This document shows, one piece after another, positions 1 through 15,100 of a stretch of 64,000 nt of DNA; within the stretch, counting starts at the first letter, position 1; the number at the start of each line of letters is the position of its first letter. The position numbers and the translations under genes were made by a program. Where the stretch lies: NCBI RefSeq assembly GCF_901933205.1, contig NC_044573.1:87626546-87690545 (forward strand). Direction: 5' to 3'. This DNA is from Camarhynchus parvulus. Its lineage: Eukaryota; Chordata; Aves; Passeriformes; Thraupidae. The notes under the pieces are model-generated. The model was not told the DNA's origin. It saw nothing but the letters and a program-made list of their open reading frames with translations, and did not search any database.

Positions 1-152
1 GTCCAAAGCATCGTTAAGTTTTCTCCTTCTTTCCAATGCCAGAAGCCAAACTTGTTGCCATTTGCTGACTAAAAGGTTTACCCGTGGATTCTTGGTTTCA
101 ATTTGTGCCTGGGCTGCTGAGGGATAAATGCCTGGTGTTGGGGAACGCTTTC
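1..152 (-). CDS. DST: DST shared exon 35 (partial at window edge): post-rod linker
   Basis: Fifty codons plus two bases that complete an Arg begun in exon 34. It encodes [15 protein letters not shown] followed by [19 protein letters not shown] and [11 protein letters not shown]. This is the basic helical linker that precedes the EF-hand pair in dystonin. The acceptor is gttttaacag before GAAAGC. The exon reaches the window boundary, so its true 3' end is unknown. The Pro-rich stretch near its start differs from my recollection of human DST (FPASSLYPS), so that part seems less constrained. Confidence 0.88.
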
Positions 153-3100
153 CTGTTAAAACACGACAAAAGACATAGGGCTCACCCAGTTCAAACAAAA
201 CAAATGTTAACATGAAATGCACTTGATCTTCCTAAAATTATTCCTTCCTGTCCCAAATAAGGAGGGCATACCCCAAGTTGATTCCATAAAGTGGGATTTT
301 TCTTCCTTTTTTTACCATTGCTGGGGAACAACCCAGTGGTGTTTACAGCCTCTTTTATCTAGCCAGAAGCAGCTAGTGAGGGCTCCACTAGTCAAGCTGC
401 ACTATTTAAATTAAATCTTCATAAATCTCTCAGAGTTGCAAAGTAAACAACCTCATTTTAGAAGCAGGTTCCATGTATGGGCAAGTATAAAATACAATGG
501 GTAAATATATCTAAAAATACAAAAAGTAATTTCCTCACTTGATGATTCACTTTCCATTCAACATCACTGAATACACTTCTAACTGGATTAATATAATTTT
601 ATAGACAGTAAGAGCACAATTTTGTCTCTATATCTCTCTGTGAAGTTGTCTGCACTTTCAGATAATGGAAGATTTGCAAAGACTCAGCATGTACTTGCTG
701 TTGGAAGTTTAAAGGCACAGGAAAGACTGCACACTTTAAAAATATTCATAAAGATTAGGACAAAATGTAAAAATACGTGTCTGGTCTGAGAAATTTCCTC
801 ACATTTTATAAAAATGAGAGATAAATAGAAAAGTCAGCCAAGAGAACTTTACCCCCTTTCACCAGAAGTTAATCAAACCTATTGGATTATTAGCAATCTG
901 TAAACTTTACAGATAGAGCAATGGTACGTGCGACACACCCCAAAATACACTGTTACTTACTTCCTGCTCTCCCCTTATCAAGGACAGGAATATGAGATTG
1001 TACTGGAGAGGGTTCAAGCGCTTTCCTTTTATAGGTCTTTGTAACTTTATCCACATCAGGCTGCTTTCTGGTCATTTCTTCCATGAATGTCTGCAATCAG
1101 ATAGAGGGGATCTTAATTAACAATACACAAAAGTAACCAGAGGAATGAAAAACATACACAACAGCAAAACACCAAAGTTAAAAAGAAACCCACAGAAAGA
1201 CACTTCTAATGCCAGCCTCACAATATAGACACAGATAAATGTTTTGTAGATAATAAAAATCAGCCGTATAAGCTTTTAGGATCACTATGGCCTGGCTGTT
1301 AAAAGAAGGCTAAATCTAAAAACCAATCTATCAAACTTCTTTATTAACTGTATGTGGTGAGGTGATCCAGAACAGAATCTTGCCTCCAAGATCCTGCTGT
1401 TCAGACTGCAGTTCACAGAAGGGAGACAGCTCTGGTGTTTAAGCTGAGGTAAATCTATGAGCATTCACTACACCAGCAGCTCCCTCTGGCACTTCATAAA
1501 CCTGTTTTTGATATTTAATCAGTAAAATCAGTAAAGCCACACTGCAGCACTGGATCTAAGGTGGCAGCACTATCATACATTTCATGTGGGTTTTCATTTA
1601 TTCCTAATATTATCCTTGCTTGTATTCAGTTATTATAAGAAACAAAAGCAAAGGAGATTGGCACTTGATCACACAGTGTAGCTGAGATATGAACTCCGTG
1701 TGAGTGACACATGTCACTCACTGATCCTTACCTGATGTTCAGCTATAAGTGCTTTAACCTCCTCAATCTCCTGGGGGATGACCTCTTTGTCTTTTTCAGT
1801 CAGTGTAGTCTCTGCCCACTGCAACCAGGACAGCAAGGCTTCCAGCAGCTCCTGGTTAGCAATGAGTCCAGCCAGAGCTCCTGCCAGTCTCTGTTGATGT
1901 TGTTTAGCCCATGCTAAGACCTTGACAAAGGAACCCAACACATGAGTATGTGCACATCTGAAACTCTTCATTATGTTTTTAAAATTGCTCTGCTAACTGT
2001 GAACCCAGAGCTACTTCTTAGGCCTACTGATGTTTGCATATCAAAGGTGTTAAATGTAGTGGCTGATCACTAACAGTAGCTAGGTAACTAGAATTCCTAG
2101 TCCAACACATTTCTTCCACAGATATTCAGGATTAGGTGCTGCTAAACACAGTAACTAGCACATTCAGGCAACATATTAAGAACTTTAACTATATGTGTGA
2201 GTTAATGAACCACACATGATTTGGTGTCAGTTTTCCTGCTGGGCACTCCTGAAGCCACACTTTGCTATCACCAGTATTTTGTTTTTCTTTAAGCTTAATA
2301 TAAACCAGAAAATATTATCTTAACAGCTAAGGGTACAATCTACCTGTAGCCACTTAAATCATTTAGATATCTTCTAGATTAAGAATATTTTGGACTGAAA
2401 TCTTTTCTAATATAATCAGAAAATCCTTAACATTTGCCCTTGTATTTTCTTTCCTTTGTAACTTTTCAATTTCCTCCTAGAAACTATTGGTTTTCCTCAC
2501 TTGGGAAGTGTCAGACAGTATTTCCTTTAATACATACAAACAAAGGAGCTTGACCATCTGCTTTAGCTCTTAAAGCCCTGTAAGTTTTGAAAGAAAGCCT
2601 AGGGAAGCACAGTATTCACATCCATCACCATGGGTATTTTAAATGTTTAGTTCTCAACAGCTGGATCATTTCCTCACAGTGTAACTACCATGTTAGTTGT
2701 CAGCTGTGTTCTAATCAAAGATGGACTGCTGCAACGAAGATGGTTCAACATATACTGACCTCTTCAAACCTGGCTCTGATGATTGTTATCCAGTGCTTAA
2801 TGGTGGTGATGGAGTCTGGGTGGCAGATAGCCAGAATAGCTTCTCCCATACCTGTTGCTTTATTCAGTTCTGCCTTTTTCTCTTCCAGTTTCTTCATAAA
2901 TTCCTAAAACAGAGGTAATAATTTTAATTAGATGCTGACAAAATTTGCAAGAGAAATCTGAGTGCATAATCTGGAAGGTCATGAGTCTCTTGACTGCTCA
3001 AGCAGATTGAAATTGCAAGAGGAAAGTTTCACTTGTATGAGAAAAGCTTAAACTGTTGAAAAAGCTTATTCCACATAAAGTACTAAACAAAGCTCTAAAA

Positions 3101-6100
3101 CCTTATCCCAGCTTGCTGTTCCTTAAAAGCCCACCACAATCTAAATCCTTGGAAGATGCATGCCCTTAATAAAAAAACAAAGGAAAATCACAGCATTTAG
3201 AAGTGCTGTAAACCAGCTATATGATGGTTAGAATCACTACTGGCAACATTTCAATGACTTGGTTTGTCAGTCACAATAATTCTTCATAATAACTATCAAG
3301 CTCCTTCCACAGGCTGGAAATGTCCAGCAATTGCATGTTCAGACAAGATGACAAGAGTTCAGGAGCAGCTCTACTAAAGACAAATGTGACAACTCAGCAG
3401 CTGAGGGGGAGAGACACAGCATGTGGAAAAAATCTCGTAAAAGCAGAAGGATGTTTACAGCCTTAGGCATCCAAGATCATAGTTATTGGTATTCCAATGA
3501 TAGCAGGACCAGAAATGGATGTGGTGGGGGAGAAACAACAATAAGAAAAAGCAACTGAAAGGAGGCTCCTTTCTAGAGCTTGCATTTCTTTCTTTTTTTT
3601 TTTCTTTTCCTCTTTCGCTTTTATTTTTGTTTAACATTGCTACTACAATGTTGTTTTACTTTTTGCCTAAATGTTATGCAAGTCTGTTTGTCTTTATGAG
3701 TATCCTTAACTAGAACTGCTATTATCTCTTAGTGCCTAGTGGAATTTTTTTTTACTTTAACATTTTTAATTAGGCTACAAATGGAAACACGTCTCTGAAA
3801 GCTTAACTCTTCCTCTCTCCAGCCATAACACCATTTATTTTGGATTAATGATGAAGTTAAAGATGAGCCAAGTCAGGTCCTAGACAATTCAAAATCACCA
3901 AAACATTGTACAAATAGGTTCTTCAACAACTCATAATGACATTATCCTGTGCCTTTACAAAGTAAGTATGAAGTTATTATGAAATAAAATGTAAAATATA
4001 ATCTCTTCTACCTTGTTCTAGAAGCTTGGAATATGTAGGCTCGATATTTAAATATATTTGTTGCTAACTGATTTTGATTTAAGCTTTAATTATTGCCAGA
4101 GTTTAAGACCCAAATCATAATAGCAAACCTCCTCTCACAAAAACACATGCATCCTTACAATATTTCAGTTCAACCTGCTTTTGGAAAAGTTGAATTGGAT
4201 TATAATGAGAGATTACCAAAACAAGCCAGAGGCAGGTGGAAAATGGGCAAAAAACCCCATTGTGTTCCCCTGCTCAGCTGTACTAGAGTATTTCAAGAAC
4301 TAAATCTATGACACACAAGTCACAGTGTATTAAACTCTCCCCAATTTTATTGAACTCTGTGGCAAACCAGTGACACACACATTTACAAAAGAGGAAATGG
4401 GAGGCTTTTCATTGAGCAATGCAGTGCATTAACCCACTACAGCTCTCAGTACCATTTGGATAAAATACTGTCCTGAAGAAAACATTTCTACATGTAGTTC
4501 AATAAAAATGCAATAAAACTATTTTACAAAAATCACAGTGAAAAAAGGATGATACATTTCATACTTATGTAATAATTTCAGTCATACATTTTTGTTACAG
4601 TATGCAGCATTATAATGCATACGTGGTATTTGAAATAATATGTTTTCTTCCCTTATTTTCTTTTTGTTTTCTTGAAAGCTAATGCTATAAACTTAAAAGG
4701 AGAGATGACCTATTGAGAAAGATTGTGTGAGGGGCAAAACTGTAGTACCATAATCTTTCTTAGCTTGGAAATTTCTCTTTCTATTGTTTGCCCTTTAAGA
4801 GGAAAATTGTTGGGAAAATACCTTCTAAAGCCTACTAAAAAACTTTAAATATAGTATGGTCACATGTAACACCAAGATTGGTTGTGTTGTGCTAGCTGTC
4901 ATCCTTCCCAGCTGGGAAGGGTTTCTCAGAGACAAACTTTGCCTGGAGGTTCCAAGTTATGCTTCAGCTTTGGCAGCACAAATTTTAAAATTAGTGCAGA
5001 AATATTTTGCTAATCCATCTACAGTGTGAAGGAAGACAATTAAAATTCTATTTTCTAATTACTTCAGTGGACCTAAGATTTCACTCAGTTCTCTTCTCTG
5101 TGGTCAGAAGATTAAAAAATCAAATAAAAGGGAACTGGTGAAGCACATGTGGAGGAAAAGCAGCTAAAAGACATTTCATTGAACAGAGACATTAAGTTGC
5201 TGCTGCCAACATTAGTCAACACACCGTGAGGTTGCTACATCAGCACACATTGATGTATACACACATTTGATGTATACATATAATTGCCAGTTTATGACTG
5301 GCACTCAGTTTCCAGGGCCCTAAACTAAAACTGAAAACTTTTTCAAAACATTGAATTTTAAGTACATTGGAAATCCCTCAGTTAAGAACCATATAATAGT
5401 CCTATCTTGCATGTAGTCCTCATAATAATATTGGCAAACTCAATTTAAACAGAATGCTTTTCCAACCTCCATTTCATAAATTTTGCTTTAACTTTCTTCA
5501 GAGCAATGATGAACATATCCAGGACTTATAACTTGTTCTATAATGCTGTGGGCACTACAGCCTTGGTACTATTTTGAGTAGGCTGCCCTGAGCATGTTTG
5601 TAGTCTCCTGTTTGGAGAGTGAAAATTTGACCTCTACGCTACTTACTTAGCCAATTTCCCATTTCATTACTGCAAAGTTAGTTTGATGGCCTATAATTCA
5701 CTACCTGCAGTACTTATGCCACTGCAGTATTACAGCGGCCAATGCATATGAAGTATGGCAGCACACTGTTTCACCATGACAAGAAGTTCATGGATGATAA
5801 CATAATTCTGCTGACATTTACAAATGACCTTGCAAGAAAAGTCTATTTAGGTCGATGGTGCTAAGGAGACAGATACACTTTTGCTACTGTAGCAGTCCGT
5901 GTGGCAATTACAGGCATGGTATGCTCCACAGAGGGGCTTGCATCTGTCTCTAAATCTTTATAGCAACTTCCTAAAGGCCCCCTTTTTTTTTTTTTAATAA
6001 ATCAAGACGACTCAAACAACAGCCCAACACCAGTCTGGACATCCAACTCCTAACTACATTAAATTTCTAGCTTCTCAACAGAAAGAATTGCTCCAACACT

Positions 6101-9100
6101 GGATGCCGGATAGATCTGGGACAGACTTTATTTTACCACCTATGAGAGCCATTAGAATGAAGAGGATCCTCTGCGTGTTCGTGCTCACCCTGTGCTGCTC
6201 TATCAGTGTTCGCAAGGCCTCTTCATCATCGGGGAGGATGCCGTGGAAACGAAGAGCCTGCTCTGCCTCTGCCAGCCACTCCAAAAGGACATGCACAACT
6301 GAGTGGAATTCTTCTGCCTGTTAAGATACAAGAAGTCATGGTCACTCATGAGATGACCTGACAGACACGCTGCAGCTTACACAGAGAGATTGAGCCCACA
6401 TTTGCAATCATTAATCATCCAGCAGTACCGGCACATTATCTTTCCATTAAAAAGTCAATAATATACAGCACTACATTTTCATAGCTGCAAAAACAGCTCA
6501 TGCTTCCCAAAAAATTATAGGAAGCCTAAAAGCCTGTTCATGCTTTTAGCCATCTGATTTATATTGTATTTGCAGCTCAGTTGAGAATGTCATGACATTC
6601 TTTACACTGACAAATTACACAGGAGGTGCTTTCAGAGACCAGCTGGAGAGAGGAGAACTATTTTCTGCACAGCCTAAAGCACCAGTAAAGCAAAATGAAT
6701 TGACAGCCTGTTGGAGAGTGACTCTTGTGTCTAGAGAAAACAAGAAAGATTCACCTTTGGGTACAGCCATATTCAGACACAATTAGTGCTTGAGGTAAGT
6801 TCAGGATTGTGTCTGCTGAGCAAAGCAGAGCCGGAATATTGTACATAAGGATACATTGCTACTGCAGGAGCCCCATTCTAGCATCAATCCAAGCTAGTGT
6901 ATCTTCAGAGAGCTGAAAATCCATGTTATCTCAGGTTTGGAAACACTACAGATACACCTATTTTTTGGTTTTGCTACCAGATAATGCTGATATACATAGA
7001 CTGTTCTAGGTCATGACTGTACTCAGCACAACTCTTTTTTTTTTCTGAAGTATCTCACTGTGCATTTTAATTGTGCCAATGTAAAGAATTTTTCAATACA
7101 CAAATCTACTTCTTTCCAATAAGGCACAAAAAGCATATATATGATTGCAACCTCCTGCTTCTTGTGAATGGGGCATAGTTCCTTATCAGCCTTCATATTT
7201 GACTGTAACTTCAGTGATTTCCTTAGATGGTAAGGTCTTCCAAACATTTGTTTTGCATTTGTGGCAGAGACTAATAATAACAGGAATAATAAATGCTAAG
7301 AGGCACTATTTATGTGCTGTGGTAAAAGGATAAACAAGATAAGCAATGCATTAGCACGTAAATAAGTATTTTCAAATGAAATTAGAGGGAATGACATCAA
7401 GTGAAAATGAAATTAAATTTTTGGCAACTAAACTGCAAGGTATTTTTCACTCCTTCTCATACAGTACGTGTAGCAACATTATTATTCCTCTACCTGCCGA
7501 AGGGCCTGTTCCAGTCGTGTCTGCTTGGATACTGAGAGGGCACAAACTGTCTCCCAGCGAGTGCTCAGCTCCTGCATTTGCACTTTGACCCAGGAAGAGT
7601 CATCACGACTGCCTTCTATCAGCTCCCTTGCAGAGCGCTTCAGAGCCTGGACACTGCTTGTTCTTTTTCCCAGCTCTTTCTGGAAAACCTAGACACCATC
7701 AAATATATTTGAAATGTTCAGCTCATTAAGAATACTTATGTAAAAACAAGAAAAAACTACTGGTTATGAAAAGAAATGAAAATACAGATTTATTTTTGTC
7801 AAAAGTAACTCTGTTTAAGTGATGCAAAACACCTAAGTTCTATTTATTAGATTCTGTAGGAAGATATTAACACTCTCTTCTAACATAATAAAAGTGGAAT
7901 ATAGTAGGAAAATGTCAGGCAGATCCCAAGAATCCATTCTGGTGCAATGCATGGGAAATCTAGTCTCCTTACCACTGCTGGCTTTCTATTCTTTATCAAA
8001 GAAATTGATCTGACACGGATTAACACATAAGATTGCTGTGGCAGGAAAAGATCAGATAAAAAGCTAACAATCAAGGAGAGGGTTTAAAATCGTCCAAACA
8101 GAAATAAATCCCCACCTGGGGGTCTAACTAAGGTTGTGGATCTTGCTGCTTATTCATATATTTGTGTGGGAGTATGTTCACTACAGCAGTAAATTGAACA
8201 AGCTCCAGTTACTTAAAAGAAGCTCTTAAAACAAGATAATTACAGTGTGCCGTGCCACTGACTGCAACCTATTTGTGATGGACAGAGGGATTCCAGAAGC
8301 AACTGAAGCACTGTGCAGGCTAATTTTTACAGACAACGTTGTGCAGGCTAATTTTACAGACAATGTTTCCAAACACTTTTTTCCTTTTTTTTTGAGGCCC
8401 AAAATCTCCTCCTCAGTGGGGATGAGATACTGAAAGTCACAGGTGGAGGAACAGAGAGACCTTCACCTCCTAATCTTCCCAGGCTGCAGGGCTCTGCCTA
8501 TGTGTCACCTTTTCAACACAAGTAACTTCAGCAGCCATTTCTTCTGACATACTGAACTGCAAAACTGGGATTCAGAGGCAGAGTCCAATATCTCCTACTT
8601 GTTCCCACATCCAAAACCACTTCAGTAACATAATACTGCAGGTTTCCAACACAGGCTCCCTGGGCCATGGTCTAGTTGAAATCTGTGCATAACTTTAGCA
8701 CTGCAATTACTTTCCTCAATAAATATACAGCAGCCTCACAGGTCTGAAAGGCTGCTGTAGTCATGATAAGTGCACGGGACATTTAGTTAGCAGATGGACT
8801 AAAAAAGAGTTGTCTGCCCCAGAGTTTTCCAGTAAAATAATTTTTGCCATCTCTTGCCCCATGACATACATTTGCAAATACATATTTGTGATTTATGACA
8901 TGATATTAATAAATACACGGGGTAGCACAATAAAATAGAATATCTTAGTGCTAACTGGTATTAATGAGTCACTAAGAGTTGTCCTCTTTCATGTTTTATA
9001 ACATTTTCTATTTGACTACATTTGTGTTACAAAAGTATTTCATATTTCTAAAAATTAAATAATAGTGAAAGATAAAGATATTATTAAAATGCTACTTATG

Positions 9101-12100
9101 AGCAGTCCAGTAATTAAAAAAAAGTATTTTTGGAACTACCTTATGATTGTCAATCAAGTTCATTACTAAATCGATGTCTCCATGTACTGGTTGGTCTTCT
9201 GCTAGTTGAGGTTCAATTTTATATAACCAGTCAATGAGAGCTTGCAGAGCATCAGTAAACTGTCCTGAAAATAGCAGGGCTTCCTCCAGTTTATTTTGTC
9301 TGAGAGGGGAAAAAAAGCCAAACAATCACACACAGGTAAAATAATCATTTACACACTTCAGGAAAATATTTTCAGCATAAAATAATAGAATCATGGAAGT
9401 GTTAGGGTTGGAAAAGACTGGTAAGATCACTGAGTCCAACCACCATCCCAGCACCACTACATCATGTCCCCAAGTGCTATATCCATGTGCCTTTTGAACA
9501 CTTCCAGGGATGGTGACTCAACTACTTCCTTGGGCATTCTGTTTCAATGCTCAACAACGCTTTCAGAGAAGAAATTTTTCCTAAAATCCAACCTAAACGT
9601 CTATTGGTGCAATCTGAGGCAGTTTCCTCTCATGCTGTCATTTGTTGCCTGGGAGAAGAGACCAATCTCACTTGGCTACAGCCTCCTTTCAGGCACTTCT
9701 AGAGAGCAATAAAGGATCCCCTGAGCCTCCTTTTTTCCAGGCTAAACACCCCCAGCTCCCTAAGCCACTCCTCATCAGACTTGTGCTCCAGACCCTTCAC
9801 CAGCTCCACTGCCCTTCCCTGGACTCACTCCAGCCCCTCAATGTCTTTCTCACAGTGAGGGGCTCAGAACTGGACCCAGCACTGGAGGTGTGGCCCCAGC
9901 AGTGCTGAGTACAGGGGGACAATCCCTGCCCTGCTCCTGCGGGTCACACTATTGCTGATACAGGCCAGGATGTATGAGCCTTCCTGGCCACCTGGGCACA
10001 CACTGACTCATGATCAGCTGGTGTTGACCAGTACCTCCAGAGAAAATCAAGTTTCCCCTTTTAAAGGGTTCTTCCTTCCACTTCCTCCCCTGCTCTTCTA
10101 CAATACCATGAGCAAAGTATGCATTTGCAGTATTTTACCGCTTTGGCATTTTTAATTATCAAACAAGCTAGCCACTCTGGTTCTACTTTTACACAACAAA
10201 TTCCAAAAATAGAAGCCTTTTTCTTATTTGATGAATAATTAGTTGAGTTTCATTTACCTTTCCACTGACTTTCCACAAATTGTATCCCATTTATCTCTTA
10301 GTTCGCTCAGCATGTCATCAAGTTTCAAATTGTCATCAGCCAAGGTGGTTTTCTCTTTCAAGGAACGTCCAGTCCTATTCGTGGTATCATACACAGAATG
10401 TTTGGCACCAAGAGATTTCTGGAATTCCTATATATATGGGAAAAAAGAAAATATCCATATATCATTAATTGCTTACAGGCCACAGTTAATTAGTTTTTGA
10501 CATACTATTTGCAGCATAAATTGTAAATGTTGCTGCAAGAATAATTTAAACTTACTGCAAAATTTCCATGCTAGTGCCACAGTGCACTTGGGGCTTGGCA
10601 CTATGAGACCCCTGCTTTTTGTCCTTCTCTGGAAATGTAGCTCTCTGCTTACTGGAACAACTTTGGGAAAATCCCTCCTTCAGTGAGGAAAATGACTCCT
10701 GTCCTACCATAATATTCCCAAATTTCAGCTTAGTAGTCAGAAGGATGTGAAAGAACTGCTACTTTGGGAACCATTAACTGAGCATTCTTTGCACTACATT
10801 CTTACAAACTCAGATTTCAAGCCACTTGTAGAGCTCCCCAAGAGCTACAAAGGTTATTCTGGTTTAGCTCAACATGGCCAAGCTGGGAAACCTCTGAGCA
10901 GAAGCAGCAGTCAGGAAACATCCAAATAACTCAATCTGTGCTAGAAGTAAAAATCACAAGCAGGTTTCTGTGCCCCAGAACTTTGGACAATGACAGTGAC
11001 AGAGTGTGCCTGCCAGCTCTGCCAGCTCCTTTTGCACAGATCCTCTGGAAGCTTTTCACAGGCACAGCAGAGCACAGGAAACCCAGCTCATCTGCTACCA
11101 CACAGGAATTAACTGACTGACAGAGTAAATAATTAAATAAAGGAACATGGGCAAAAGATAGCACCAGCCCAACAAGGCAGCTTTTAAACTGCAGCAATGC
11201 TTAAAATGTTTTATTTCACACCTACATGAAGTTCTAGCAGGGAATCAGTTCGAAAAAAATAAACCCCAAGTTTGATTTAGAAAACCCTTACATACAGCAT
11301 TCAAATATTTTTGGGTTTTTTTGTTACCAAAGAAGCAACATTTGTTTTGTAATTTAGCACTTCCTTAGTATTCTTTCCTTTTCCTCATATAAAACAAGAA
11401 AACAAACTTTAAGAAAAAACATGATTTCCAAGCTAGGACAACAGTAAAAATAACTACAATTTTCAAAATATCCAGTTTTTTATAACAGTTCCTTCAATAC
11501 AAACAGCATGTCTGTGCTTCTTTTCTTTGATGGGTTTTGTTAACTACACAATGTTACTAGGTGTTTACACAATTAAATTGCTGCCACAGAAAGATCATAC
11601 AGAAAAACAGATTTTAAAGATGGCAAAGGGTTGCAGTTATTCATTCCCTGAGACGAAACCGTATCTACTTTCATTTGACTTCAGGTATAACTGAGAGGAG
11701 ATTTTGGTTTAAGCTGCCAGGAACAGATAGGTAAGTTAATTACTGAGATTTTTGTTCAGCTAGATACCTTCCTTCTAAGGAAGATGGGCACATACAGATA
11801 AAATTAGCCAGAATCATATAAATGTTCTGTAAGAACACTCAGCATTAGCACAGGAATGGATTGGGTGACCTAGTGTGGGTTTTTCCATTCCTGACTCCTA
11901 AAAATGAGAAAAAAATTCCAATAAACAGACCATGAATAACCCCCAAAAGTCCCTGGCAACATGCTAGATATGAGTGAGAGAGAAAACATATTATCTTGGC
12001 TTTTCTTTTTCAGGGACTTTTTTTTGGCAGTAACGACTGGCAGAGAATGAGTCCAAATTATTGCTTACAGCACACATTCAGATGGGATAGCAAAATCCTT

Positions 12101-15100
12101 AACTAAATGGAGCAAGGAAACCTTCAAGGCTGGACAGAAAAGACAAAGACAGACACAGAGTATATGTGGGAGTGGAAGGAAAAGACTCAAAATACAAGGA
12201 AGGACGTTGCAGTGTTGGGAGGTTTGACAACTCATTAAAAAACAATTGAGTTGATTTCTTGAGAGGGTGGTGTTTGAAGTTTAAAGTCACAAAGTTCACC
12301 ACACTCCCTGTCTCTCACACATTCATCTTTTTTCTCCAGATCACCAGTTTCAACCCTTATGTGCCTGTACCAGTTTCATCCCATTCCTTAATGAGATTCA
12401 AGCAACTCGAGCTGTAATGGTCTGCAGGCTTTTTACATGAAAGAAGGTGAAGAAAAGATATCAGTGACAGAAGTGATGAGTCTGCCAGGCCATTTGAGGA
12501 AGCTTGGTCTCATAAAACATACTACTGTAGGTATAAAGCACAAGTTTTTCAGGTTTAACATTTCTGAAGATGGGATGAGGATACAGGTAGAGAATCCTGA
12601 AAACCTCAAAGCAAAGTCACAGTGCTGACCACACTGTGAGGAATTTGAATATGTAAAGAAAAGAGAGGAGTGAAAGGATTAGAAGATTAGCAAGACTCAG
12701 ACTATCATAACAGCAAGATCCTCCCCTGCCAGTTCAGATCACTGACTTCAAATTCTGGCAACAGCAGCAATCCCAAAACAAAGTGAAATTGCAGAGTTGG
12801 CATAACAGAATGTTAACGTAGGCTTTATCTAAAGGTCTTTAATAGCAGACACAGGTAAAAATTATTTTTCCTTGACCAACTGCCAGCTCTTGCTATATTA
12901 AAGGAGAATGGTTTCCTGGCTGATAAACAACACGTCATGCAACCTGAGAGATGATAAAAAAAATTAAAGCAGACTGATGAAGTCATTATTATACATGACA
13001 AAATTTGTCAGAGGTAAAGGCAATCACCAGAAGCTACAGTGAAAAGAAAAAATTAGATATGAAAACCCCTCAGGATATTGTGAAATATTAAAAAAGATAA
13101 GTAAATGGAGAACAATAAAACTGACATAAAAAGTAAATATATGCCAAAATGTAGAAAACTAAATGATTCTAGTGTTTAATGAAACTGTCCCAAGAGAACT
13201 CTTAATATCTCTGAAGATTCTACCTCTCATCCACTTGATCTTCAATAATATTTTATTCTAGGCATTTTAAAGAAGTCAATCAAAATGAAGTAAAGACTAC
13301 TTCTGTCTTTGCTTTTGCTGTGTCTGATGGAATTACAGAGCTTTACATTATCATTACAAGTTTGAAGAGCCAAGTGAATGAGAGAGATTTTTACATATTT
13401 ACAGCTGAATTTCTGAAAAGATGTTTTCAGAATTTTGAATCCAATAAAGAGAAATATGGAGGAGGTATTTGCTCTAATACTGTCACGGTGTTTTCCAGGG
13501 GATTTCATTAATATTTCCACTTAACATAAAAATCAATCAAAATACTTGATTAAAATTATTTTTCACTTTTGAAGTTGTCCTGAAGTATTAAATGAAAAAT
13601 CTCAACCCAAGTAAGTGGACAGTAAATGTTTGGTTTAAGAACTTAAGAAAGAAAAGCCTCTTCAGAAATCTCTATTCTGAAATGGTATTAATCTACTTTT
13701 TAAAGTTTCCGTGGTGCTGTATTATTCTTTCCTCCTCATTTTTAACCATTCCCCCACATATCAGGTACTGTGAAAAGTTCTTTTCATTCACACCCTTTTA
13801 AAACACCATCATTTAACTTGATGTGAATAAACACTCCATTGCAGTGAGGCCACAAATCTACTTTCTTTGATGACTGAACAGTGCAAGGCCAAAAGACTTA
13901 CCTACATTTCACTGGGCACTTTGTGTGTCATGACTCACCTTATGCTGTGCAAGCTGCATCTTTATTTTGTCAGGGTCATTTGCAATTTCAAGATCTGAGT
14001 CCAGGGATTTCTCTGATTCTTCCAGCCATTCCATAAGTTTATGCCAGGCTTCATGGAACTAAAGGAAAGTCAGATTTGCACGGCCTTTAAAATCTAGTGG
14101 TTCATAAAACAGTCCAAAAGCATTAAACCCCAACCAAGACTGGTAAACTTTGACAAAATTTGATGGTTTTTTTCTCCCTGGTCTCTTAAACAGAACTGGT
14201 CTAGCCATGTGCCCACTGTGTAGTAGTCTCCCTTCACCAAGTGAGTTAACAACCTTTAATGTACATGATGTGCACACGTCACATGTATCTGTCAGAGACA
14301 TACTGGTAATACCGGTCAATGTGTTGTCATTTAGATTTCTACAGGTTTAGTAATGGATAGTAAATACAGAAAGAACAGGGCTTAGCTATTGCTTATATGG
14401 GACCATGGCAGGAAATCACTGAGGAAAACTTCTGTCTGGATGATTGCCCAAGATGTTGCCTGTAACACTCTTAAAAGCTCTCATTATATCAAATGCTATC
14501 TTGATGAGCAAGGAACAGATTTTTGATCTTCCTTCCTGTTTCAAAGAAAAGAGCACTCCAGGGAAGGAAGCAGGGAAAAAGTAAAAAGTCAACCAGCTTT
14601 CACAAAGTGTCATCCATTTGGGCTTTGACTTTTTTAAGCTGGTTATTTCTCTCTCCCTTGAAAATTCTTCTTGCCTGGGCTGCCTACACATGGAAGCACA
14701 AGAAACTAGTTCAGAAACCTTTCAAGGCATCTAAGACACTGTTGTTCAGGGCTGTTGATTAGGCCTTGACACCAGTAGCCTTCAGTATTCCTTCCACACT
14801 CCACACACACAGTTTTCATCTTAATAACACTGTATTAAGCTTTGTAAATGCATATTGAGATGAAACCCATCTCACTGCAGAACTGCTGTGTGTGTGAATG
14901 CACAAGAGAAATTGCTGGAAAATAAGAAGCACAATTGGCTTATGGGCTAATTCATTGCCCAGAGAACTCCTTGCTCTATGAGCTGAATGGTGGTAATGGT
15001 GAACACTGGAACATGGTTTAGCTGTGAGCAACACCAAATCTTGAATGATGCTCCCTTGAATAGAAAGGAGCTAGAACTTCCTGTTGGTATTTAAACAGCT

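Noticed and set aside
9464..9908. Two overlapping plus-strand open frames
   Set aside because: They lie antisense inside the CR1 fragment and are by-products of it.
11860..11890. CR1-like string (ggattgggtgacctagtg)
   Set aside because: Only loosely similar; no terminal repeat follows.
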